From Prevotella sp. (GTDB lineage Bacteria; Bacteroidota; Bacteroidia; Bacteroidales; Bacteroidaceae): 64,000 nt of DNA. A program made the translations under genes and the position numbers. How positions within the stretch are numbered: position 1 is the first letter of the stretch; every line of letters begins with the position of its first letter. Below, one piece after another: positions 27,903 to 35,312 of the stretch. Under the pieces are notes generated by a model, which saw nothing but the letters and a program-made list of their open reading frames with translations, ran no database searches and had not been told where the DNA came from. The stretch is from the NCBI GenBank assembly GCA_022769285.1, contig JALEKD010000005.1:1-64000 (forward strand). The letters are read 5' to 3'.

Positions 27903-28484
27903 TTATTTGCTGCATCCGTCGCCACAGTGGCCGCATCCACCGTCACCGCAGTTGTCACAGCCGCCACCACAGCCACCGCATCCGCCCTCGCCGCTCAGCA
28001 TGCGGGCCATCTGCTCAATCTCGCTGTTGGTGGCCAGGCGCGATTCGCGTATCTGGCCCTTGAAGTTAAGCGTCTTGCCAGCCAGGGGGTGGTTCAGATC
28101 GACCTTAACCTTACTGTCGCCGATGCTCAGAACCCGGCCCAGGAAGCGGTTGCCGTCCTCATTCTGTAGAGGAATGATGGCGTCGGGGTAGATGTGCTGG
28201 CTGTCGAAGCGTCCGTCTACGCAGAACATCTCTTTGTCCAGGTCTATGACGCGCGCATCGACATACTCGCCGTAAGCACGGTCGGGGGTGAGGGTGAAGT
28301 CAAACTCATCGCCTGTGGCCAGCGGGGCTATCTGGGCCTCGAAGTCCTCGAGCGTGGTTCCAAATCCGCTCAGGAATACAAAGGGCTTGTCGGCGCTGGT
28401 CTCCTCGACCAGTTTAGGGGTGGTGTTGGTTATATCAAAGAGCTTGTAAGCCACGCTGATATACTTGTTGTCTTGCTTGTCCAT
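27903..28484 (-). CDS. slyD: SlyD-like FKBP-type peptidyl-prolyl isomerase with Cys/Gly-rich tail
   Basis: [50 protein letters not shown]; tail [27 protein letters not shown]; start revised from 28637. Confidence 0.88.
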   Translation of the reverse strand: MDKQDNKYISVAYKLFDITNTTPKLVEETSADKPFVFLSGFGTTLEDFEAQIAPLATGDEFDFTLTPDRAYGEYVDARVIDLDKEMFCVDGRFDSQHIYPDAIIPLQNEDGNRFLGRVLSIGDSKVKVDLNHPLAGKTLNFKGQIRESRLATNSEIEQMARMLSGEGGCGGCGGGCDNCGDGGCGHCGDGCSK

Positions 28485-28512
28485 CTTGTTGCTGTCTGTG
28501 ATAGTTGTTAAT

Positions 28513-28549
28513 AAAAAAACAGGCGTGGCCATCGGCAGGCCCGCCACAC
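28513..28549 (-). promoter_or_regulatory. terminator-like hairpin in slyD leader (possible attenuator)
   Basis: Minus strand TAACTTTGCAG-GGTGTGGC...GCCACGCC-TGTTTTTTT: hairpin plus T7 directly after a -7 box. Confidence 0.5.
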
Positions 28550-28649
28550 CCTGCAAAGTTACTAATTTTCTGGCGCTTTTTTTGGCTTTTGTTGCGATAT
28601 TTTTAGCCATTCGCTTGGGGCTGTCGTTAATTTTCACTTATTTTGCAGT

Positions 28650-30806
28650 ATGAAGCGGCTTACTATCCTTATCCTCGGCCTGCTAGGCGGACTGAGCCTG
28701 TGGGCCCAGCGCCCCGACTACGCCAAGATGTCGCCTCTGGTGCGCAGTATCGTGCTGAGCCAGCAAGGCCAGGGCCAGCGCGTGGCCTCTGAGGGAGGTG
28801 CGCGCGATGCGTGGCTGTGTGCCTTTGTCGAGATAGAGGGAGCAGTCGACTCGCTGCTGAGGTCCCAGGGCATCACCTCGCTGGCCCACTTCGGCCCCAT
28901 ACACATAGCCCGTATACCCATAGGAGCCATAGGGCGGCTGTCGGCCCTGCCAGCGGTACGGCGCATAGAGGCCCAGCAGTCAGCAAGGGTTATGCTGGAC
29001 ACCATGGCCACCGTGCTGCGCGCCGACCGGGTCTACAGGGGCGAGGCGCTGCCCCAGGCTTATACCGGCAGGGGCGTGGTGGTAGGCGTGCAGGACATAG
29101 GGTTTGACTATACCCATCCCACATTTGTGGACACCATCGCCCAGCGCTGCCGCATACAGGCTGTGTGGGACCAGTTGGCTCCCGATGATGGGACGATGCC
29201 TTTAGGCACTGCCTACGAGGGCGAGGCCGTGTTAGCGCATGCCCACTCGGCCGACGGACAGGACCAGACCCATGGCACCCACACCACCGGCATCGCTGCC
29301 GGCAACGGCTACCGCTCGCCTTACCGTGGTGTAGCCTACGAGAGCGACATCTGTCTGGTGGCCAACGCTACATCGGACAACGCCAGCCTGATACCGCCAG
29401 ACAAAGTGTATCGCTATACCTATGCCACGGATGCCTTGGGCTTCAAGTACCTTTTTGACCGGGCCAGTCGTGATGGGCGCCCCTGTGTGGTGTCTTTCAG
29501 CGAGGGCTCGGGCCAGGATTTCAGGGGCGACGACCGCCTCTACTATCAGGTACTGGACTCGTTAGTGGGCCCGGGACGCATCTTGGTGGCCTCGGCTGGC
29601 AACGGTGGACTGGTAAAGAGCTACTTCAGCAAGCCTCGCGGGGTGGCCTCGGCCGGAACGTTTATCCGCCCGTCGGGGCAGCGTGCGGCCTTTACCGTCA
29701 AGGGGGCTCAGCGCTATGCCGTAAGACTGGTAAACTACGAGGCAGGCCCCGACACGCTGCTGCTCAGTTCGGCCCGGGTGGCCGCCGACTCGGTGTACAC
29801 CTGCCGGTGGGCTGGGGCGCGGGTTACGGCTACGGCCTATGCCTCGGCGTATGCTGCTACCGATACGGTGGTCGACGTGGTCATAGACAGCATAGCTTCG
29901 CGGACACTGTCGGCCGAGGTAGTGGGCGACGGGGCCGAGGTGTCGTTCTACCGGGTGGTGGGCGACCTGGTAACCCATGCGGCCAACGACCGGCTGACGG
30001 CTGGCGAGTGTACGCACAACATCGGTTCGCCCGCCAGTGCGCCGGCGGTTATCTGCGTGGGTTCTACGGCTTATCGGCAGGATATCTATACCTACCTGGG
30101 AGCCCACAGGGTGTACGACATGGGCCACAATGGCGAGCGAACCTATACCTCGTCGGTGGGGCCTACCTACGATGGGCGCATCAAGCCCGACGTAATGGCG
30201 CCCGGAACCAACATTGTGTCGGCTTACAGCAGTTACTATCTCGAAAATCACCCTAAGGCGTGGGACATCGTCAACTCTGATAAGGAACACTTTGACTACC
30301 ACGGACGTACCTATGCGTGGAATTACAACTCGGGCACCTCGATGTCTACACCCGCCGTGGCCGGGGCTATCGCCCTGTGGCTTCAGGCGTGTCCCACGCT
30401 CACTCCCGACGGGGTGCGCAGTCTGCTGGCCAAGACCTGTAGGCGCTACGACCCGTTGCTCGACTATCCCAACAACTACTATGGCTGGGGCGAGATAGAT
30501 GTCTACGCCGGCCTGCTCCATCTGTTAGGCTTAAACTCGGTCGAAGGGCTCTCGCAGCACCAGTCCCGTGGTGTGCAGATACGTCCGGTTAACGGGGGTG
30601 TGGCCCTGCGTTTTGACCAGGCTCCCCGGCGTGGCTTTACGGTGTCGGTCTATAGCGTGGGTGGTGGGGTAGTGTACCGCGGCACCTGTCCAGGTGGCCG
30701 CAGCGAGTACAGGGTGGCGCTGCCAGCCATGGCTCATGGTGTATATGCCGTCCAGGTAACCACGGGTACCCACGAAAGCACAGGCTCACAGTTGGTAAGG
30801 TACTAA
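28650..30806 (+). CDS. S8 family serine peptidase (subtilase), possible T9SS C-terminal sorting domain
   Basis: VVGVQDIGFDYTHP (Asp), HGTHTTGIAAG (His), GTSMSTPAVAGA (Ser); C-terminal beta-rich GVYAVQVTTGTHESTGSQLVRY. Confidence 0.9.
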   Translation: MKRLTILILGLLGGLSLWAQRPDYAKMSPLVRSIVLSQQGQGQRVASEGGARDAWLCAFVEIEGAVDSLLRSQGITSLAHFGPIHIARIPIGAIGRLSALPAVRRIEAQQSARVMLDTMATVLRADRVYRGEALPQAYTGRGVVVGVQDIGFDYTHPTFVDTIAQRCRIQAVWDQLAPDDGTMPLGTAYEGEAVLAHAHSADGQDQTHGTHTTGIAAGNGYRSPYRGVAYESDICLVANATSDNASLIPPDKVYRYTYATDALGFKYLFDRASRDGRPCVVSFSEGSGQDFRGDDRLYYQVLDSLVGPGRILVASAGNGGLVKSYFSKPRGVASAGTFIRPSGQRAAFTVKGAQRYAVRLVNYEAGPDTLLLSSARVAADSVYTCRWAGARVTATAYASAYAATDTVVDVVIDSIASRTLSAEVVGDGAEVSFYRVVGDLVTHAANDRLTAGECTHNIGSPASAPAVICVGSTAYRQDIYTYLGAHRVYDMGHNGERTYTSSVGPTYDGRIKPDVMAPGTNIVSAYSSYYLENHPKAWDIVNSDKEHFDYHGRTYAWNYNSGTSMSTPAVAGAIALWLQACPTLTPDGVRSLLAKTCRRYDPLLDYPNNYYGWGEIDVYAGLLHLLGLNSVEGLSQHQSRGVQIRPVNGGVALRFDQAPRRGFTVSVYSVGGGVVYRGTCPGGRSEYRVALPAMAHGVYAVQVTTGTHESTGSQLVRY

Positions 30807-30824
30807 ATTCATCAAAAATAGGTA

Positions 30825-30855
30825 TTGCGCCATCGGCTCTAATGGTGTACCTTTG
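30825..30855 (+). promoter_or_regulatory. orphan promoter of candidate RNA
   Basis: TTG (30825-30827), 20-bp spacer, TACCTTTG (30848-30855). Confidence 0.65.
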
Positions 30856-30861
30856 CACCCA

Positions 30862-30960
30862 GATGAAAGTTTGTTGATTATTCACTGAGTGATCATGATG
30901 TTTTGTATAATAATGGAATTGGAGAGACAGACAGGCGGTCGGTTCTCTCCTTTTCTTTTT
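30862..30960 (+). ncRNA. candidate ~100-nt small RNA
   Basis: Own promoter upstream; ends in GGAGAGA...TCTCTCC hairpin plus TTTTCTTTTT (30921-30960); internal TCACTGAGTGA; downstream gene has its own promoter. Confidence 0.45.
30921..30960 (+). terminator. intrinsic terminator of candidate RNA
   Basis: GGAGAGACAGACAGGCGGTCGGTTCTCTCC + TTTTCTTTTT. Confidence 0.7.
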
Positions 30961-31040
30961 CTATGGGGATGGAGCCCGCAGTTCCCGGAGTTATCCGCAG
31001 TGTCACTGGAGTCAGCTCGACTACGAAAATGGTGAAAATG

Positions 31041-31072
31041 TTTGGCCTATTCGTAGTAATTGTTTACTTTTG
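31041..31072 (+). promoter_or_regulatory. promoter of M48 metalloprotease gene
   Basis: TTTG (31041-31044), 20-bp spacer, TACTTTTG (31065-31072). Confidence 0.7.
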
Positions 31073-31095
31073 TGCCAATTTAAGCTAAAAATACA

Positions 31096-32028
31096 ATGAA
31101 GAATGTTAAATTATTGCTGCTTGTCTGGGTGGTAGCCTTGCTGGCGGCTTGTGGAACTACACGCACGGTACCTATAACGGGGCGTAAACAGAACCTGATG
31201 GTTTCTAACGAGGAGATAATGACCCTGAGCAATAAGGAATACACTCAGTATATGGCCTCGGCGAAGAAATCTACCAATGCTGCTAATACTGCTATGGTTC
31301 AGCGAGTGGGCAAGCGGTTGGCCACAGCCGTAGAGAACTATCTCAAAACCCACGGCCTGAGCAGCGAGGTAAAGGAGTACGGCTGGGAGTTCAACTTGGT
31401 GCAGGACAAGAGCGCCAATGCGTTCTGTCTGCCTGGCGGCAAGATAGTAGTGTACGAGGGTCTGCTTCCCTATACGCAGAACGAGGCTGCCCTGGCCGTC
31501 GTGTTGGGGCACGAGATAGCTCATGCGGTGGCCAAGCACAGCGCCGAGCAGTTGTCTAAGCAGATTAAGCAGCAGTATGGTACCAAGATACTGAGTGGAG
31601 TACTCAATGCTGCTACGGGGTCTAACGTGGGTAGCTATGCAGCCGTTCTGGCGCAGCAGGGGCTCAAGCTCCGCAATCTGAAATATAGTCGTGACCACGA
31701 GTCTGAGGCCGACCACATGGGGCTGATATTCGCTGCCATGGCTGGTTATGACCCCCAGGTGGCTATACCTTTCTGGCAGCGTATGTCTAACGGCAATAGT
31801 AACCAGAGTGATTTTCTCTCGGACCACCCTTCGGATGCCAAGCGTATTGCTGCTCTGCAACAGGAAATGCCCGAGGCGTTGAGATACTATCAGGCTGCAG
31901 CCAAGGCTACTCAGACTACCACGACCAGTAGGACTACGGCAGTCAAGAAGACCACGACTACCAAGAAGACTACCACCAAGAGCAGCCGTTCGACAACTGC
32001 CAAGAAGAGTAGCGCCCGCAAGAAGTAA
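31096..32028 (+). CDS. M48 family metallopeptidase lipoprotein with K/T/S-rich tail
   Basis: Lipobox LLAACG; GHEIAHAVAKH (HExxH); ESEADHMG; C-terminal TTTTSRTTAVKKTTTTKKTTTKSSRSTTAKKSSARKK. Confidence 0.92.
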   Translation: MKNVKLLLLVWVVALLAACGTTRTVPITGRKQNLMVSNEEIMTLSNKEYTQYMASAKKSTNAANTAMVQRVGKRLATAVENYLKTHGLSSEVKEYGWEFNLVQDKSANAFCLPGGKIVVYEGLLPYTQNEAALAVVLGHEIAHAVAKHSAEQLSKQIKQQYGTKILSGVLNAATGSNVGSYAAVLAQQGLKLRNLKYSRDHESEADHMGLIFAAMAGYDPQVAIPFWQRMSNGNSNQSDFLSDHPSDAKRIAALQQEMPEALRYYQAAAKATQTTTTSRTTAVKKTTTTKKTTTKSSRSTTAKKSSARKK

Positions 32029-32056
32029 CAGCTAATTACACATTATTATATATATT

Positions 32057-32515
32057 ATGTTAGAGATTAATTCGTATGAAGAGTTTGCCGCTCACCTGGG
32101 TCAGGAGTTGGGCACGTCGGACTGGCTGGAGGTAGACCAGGACCGGGTAAACATGTTTGCTGACGCCACGCTGGATCACCAGTGGATACATGTGGACATA
32201 GAGAGAGCCAAGGCCGAGAGCCCATACAAGGGTACCATCGTTCATGGTTATCTGACCCTCTCGCTGTTGCCATACTTCTGGGAGCAGATCATCAAGGTCA
32301 ACAACCTGAAGATGCTGGTTAACTATGGCATGGACAAGATGAAGTTTGGACAGGCCGTACCCGTGGGCAGCAGGCTCCGCATGGTGACCAAGCTACACGA
32401 GATAACCAACCTACGTGGAATATGCAAGGCCAGCATACAGTTCAAGATAGAAATAGAAGGCCAGCGTAAGCCGGCACTTGAGGGAATAGCCACTTTCCTT
32501 TATTATTTCAATTAA
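32057..32515 (+). CDS. MaoC family dehydratase ((R)-hydratase-like)
   Basis: FADATLDHQWIHVDIERAKAESPYKGTIVHGYLTLSLL hydratase-2 motif. Confidence 0.92.
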   Translation: MLEINSYEEFAAHLGQELGTSDWLEVDQDRVNMFADATLDHQWIHVDIERAKAESPYKGTIVHGYLTLSLLPYFWEQIIKVNNLKMLVNYGMDKMKFGQAVPVGSRLRMVTKLHEITNLRGICKASIQFKIEIEGQRKPALEGIATFLYYFN

Positions 32516-32566
32516 CAGGTTACTGACAGCATACTCTGGCCCTGTGCCAGAAAGCGCGTTAACAAT

Positions 32567-32608
32567 AACAACAAAGTCCTGACTTCTCTAAGCCAGGGCT
32601 TTGTTGTT
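32567..32608 (+). terminator. intrinsic terminator after maoC-like gene
   Basis: AACAACAAAGTCCTG...CAGGGCTTTGTTGTT stem. Confidence 0.7.
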
Positions 32609-32754
32609 TATAATAGCCTCTGTGCCTATAGAGTATTCGTTTATAATTGTATATATGTAAGTTAAATGTATTATTATAGTTAATATTGTTAAATCGGTGG
32701 TAAATAATTAACTTTTTGATGTTAATAAATTAAGTAATTTGCTACATTTGCAAT

Positions 32755-34314
32755 ATGAAGAAGAAAACAATATGGACTATAGCAATCATAATGGGAGTAT
32801 CGTTCCTGTTATTGCTTTTCCTTCAGCTCAAATATATCCAGGAGATGGTGAATATGAAGAAGGAACAGTTCGACGAGAGTGTAAACCGTTCTCTTTATCA
32901 AGCCTCGCGCAACCTGGAGCTGAACGAGACCCTGCGTTATCTGGAGAAAGATGTCAACGAGACCGAGCGCAAGGCTTATAAGAAAGACTCTGTGGGCACC
33001 CGTTCTGGTCAACCTGATGCCACGGTGCAGCAGTCGCATCAGTACGCTGCTGTAGGCAAGGACGGCACGGTCTATACATCGTTCGAGCTGAAGACCATAT
33101 CGTCTAATCCGGCCTCAAAGCCCAAGGCCATGATATTAGAGAATGACAAGGGATCCATATCAGAGGCTTCGCGCTCGCTCCAGGAAATCGTTAAAAACCG
33201 CTATGTATATCAGAAAGCGCTGCTGGACGAGGTTGTGGTTTCTATCCTCTATTCCGCTTCGGACAAACCACTCAAGGAGCGTATTAACTTTAAGCTGCTG
33301 GATCAGGATCTCAAGGCCGAGCTGATGAATAACGGCATTAATATCGGTTATCACTTCACCGTATCGACCCAGGATGGTCGCGAGGTGTACCGTTGCCCCG
33401 ACTACTCTGAAGAAGGCGAAGAGTACACTTACTCGCAGGTGCTGTTCCGCAATGACCCAGCCTCTAAGATGGGTGTCGTGAAGGTTCACTTTCCCGATAT
33501 GAACAGCTATATCTACTCGTCTATCCGCTTTATGATACCGAGTGTCATCTTCACGATAGTGCTGCTCATCACCTTTATCTTCACGATAGTAACTATCTTC
33601 CGCTCTAAGCGGTTGTCTGAGATAAAGAACGACTTTATCAATAATATGACCCACGAGCTGAAGACCCCCATTGCCAGTATATCGCTGGCAGCCCAGATGA
33701 TGAACGACCAGAGCGTAACCAAGAGTGAGACGATGATGAAACATCTGGCCGGAGTGGTACAGGATGAGTCCAAGCGGCTCCGCTTCTTGGTGGAGAAGGT
33801 CTTGCAGATGAGTATGTTTGACCGCAAGAAAGCCGTGTTCAAGAAGAAAAAGTTAGACCTTAACGAGATAGTGGAGAATATGGCCAACTCGTTTACCCTG
33901 AGGGTAGAGCATACTGGCGGAAAAATCTATACCGACATCGAGGCCGTAGACTCGGCAGTATATGTCGATGAGGTTCATTTCCAGAACGCCCTCTTCAATC
34001 TGATGGACAACGCCGTCAAGTATGGCAAGCCCGACCAGCCGTTGGACATCTACCTCAAGACATGGAATGACGACAACCACCTCTACTTCTCTATCCGCGA
34101 CACCGGTATCGGTATCAAGAAGGACAACCTGAAGAAGGTTTTCGAGAAATTCTACCGTGTCCACACCGGCAATGTCCATGATGTAAAAGGCTTCGGACTG
34201 GGTTTGGCCTACGTAAAGAAGATAATAGACCTGCACAATGGCGACATTAAGGTAGAGAGTGAACTGGGCAAAGGTACCACGTTTACCATTAAGTTGCCCA
34301 AGATAGACGACTGA
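32755..34314 (+). CDS. rprX: sensor histidine kinase, RprX-like
   Basis: Two TMs, NNMTHELKTPIASISLA (H box), GFGLGLAYVKKIIDLHNGDIKVESELGKGTTF (G box); followed by OmpR-family regulator. Confidence 0.85.
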   Translation: MKKKTIWTIAIIMGVSFLLLLFLQLKYIQEMVNMKKEQFDESVNRSLYQASRNLELNETLRYLEKDVNETERKAYKKDSVGTRSGQPDATVQQSHQYAAVGKDGTVYTSFELKTISSNPASKPKAMILENDKGSISEASRSLQEIVKNRYVYQKALLDEVVVSILYSASDKPLKERINFKLLDQDLKAELMNNGINIGYHFTVSTQDGREVYRCPDYSEEGEEYTYSQVLFRNDPASKMGVVKVHFPDMNSYIYSSIRFMIPSVIFTIVLLITFIFTIVTIFRSKRLSEIKNDFINNMTHELKTPIASISLAAQMMNDQSVTKSETMMKHLAGVVQDESKRLRFLVEKVLQMSMFDRKKAVFKKKKLDLNEIVENMANSFTLRVEHTGGKIYTDIEAVDSAVYVDEVHFQNALFNLMDNAVKYGKPDQPLDIYLKTWNDDNHLYFSIRDTGIGIKKDNLKKVFEKFYRVHTGNVHDVKGFGLGLAYVKKIIDLHNGDIKVESELGKGTTFTIKLPKIDD

Positions 34315-34374
34315 CAGATAGAGATAATCAACCATTAATAGATAATAATAATAACAATTTTAAACGATACCGTT

Positions 34375-35073
34375 ATGGATGACAATTTGAAGATTTTGCT
34401 TTGCGAGGACGACGAGAATTTGGGAATGTTGCTTCGCGAGTATTTACAAGCCAAGGGCTTCCAAGCCGTGCTTTGCCAGGATGGCGAGGTAGGGTACAGA
34501 GAGTTTACCAAGAGCAAGTTTGATATTGCCGTGCTTGACGTGATGATGCCCAAGAAAGACGGCTTTACTCTGGCGCAGGAAATCCGTCAGGTCAATGCCG
34601 AGATTCCAATCATATTCCTGACTGCCCGTACTCTCAAGGACGACATTCTGGAAGGCTTTAAGATTGGCGCCGACGACTATATTACCAAGCCGTTCTCTAT
34701 GGAGGAACTCGTATTCCGTATTGAGGCCATCCTGCGTCGTGTTCGTGGTAAGAAGAACAAGGAAGCTACCGTGTACAAGATTGGCCGCTTCACCTTTGAT
34801 ACCCAGAAGCAGTTGCTGACCATCGGCGACAAGCAGACCAAACTGACAACAAAGGAGAATGAGCTGCTGGCCTTGCTCTGCGCTCATGCCAATGAAATCT
34901 TGCAGCGCGACTTTGCCCTCAAGACTATCTGGATAGACGACAACTATTTCAACGCCCGCTCTATGGACGTGTACATCACTAAGCTGCGTAAGCACCTGAA
35001 GGATGACGACCAGATTGAGATTATCAATATTCACGGTAAGGGTTATAAGCTCATTGTTCCCGATGCCGAATAA
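34375..35073 (+). CDS. rprY: OmpR/PhoB-family response regulator, RprY-like
   Basis: ILLCEDDENLGMLLREYL, VLDVMMPKKDGF, winged-helix C-terminus RSMDVYITKLRKHLKDDDQIEIINIHGKGYKL. Confidence 0.88.
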   Translation: MDDNLKILLCEDDENLGMLLREYLQAKGFQAVLCQDGEVGYREFTKSKFDIAVLDVMMPKKDGFTLAQEIRQVNAEIPIIFLTARTLKDDILEGFKIGADDYITKPFSMEELVFRIEAILRRVRGKKNKEATVYKIGRFTFDTQKQLLTIGDKQTKLTTKENELLALLCAHANEILQRDFALKTIWIDDNYFNARSMDVYITKLRKHLKDDDQIEIINIHGKGYKLIVPDAE

Positions 35074-35105
35074 CTCTTTCTTGTGTTTCTGCTAAGAGAT
35101 ACATT

Positions 35106-35137
35106 GCCTCCTTGCCACATGGCGGGGAGGCTTTTTT
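35106..35137 (+). terminator. intrinsic terminator after rprY
   Basis: GCCTCCTTGCCACATGGCGGGGAGGC + T6. Confidence 0.85.
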
Positions 35138-35166
35138 GTTTCTGGCACGTGTAAAAAATATGGAAA

Positions 35167-35202
35167 TTGACATGGCCATGTCAACTATTATATCTACCTT
35201 TG
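35167..35202 (+). promoter_or_regulatory. GH3 gene promoter with perfect 18-bp palindrome over -33
   Basis: TTGACATGGCCATGTCAA (35167-35184) upstream of TACCTTTG (35195-35202). Confidence 0.65.
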
Positions 35203-35312
35203 TCCTAAAGGTTTAAGTGCGGTCGGCCGTTAATGCTTCTCGGTGCGTGGCAGTGGCCGTATCAGGTTCTACAGTGAAAGTGCATCTACCCATAAAACTA
35301 AATACTGATGAT

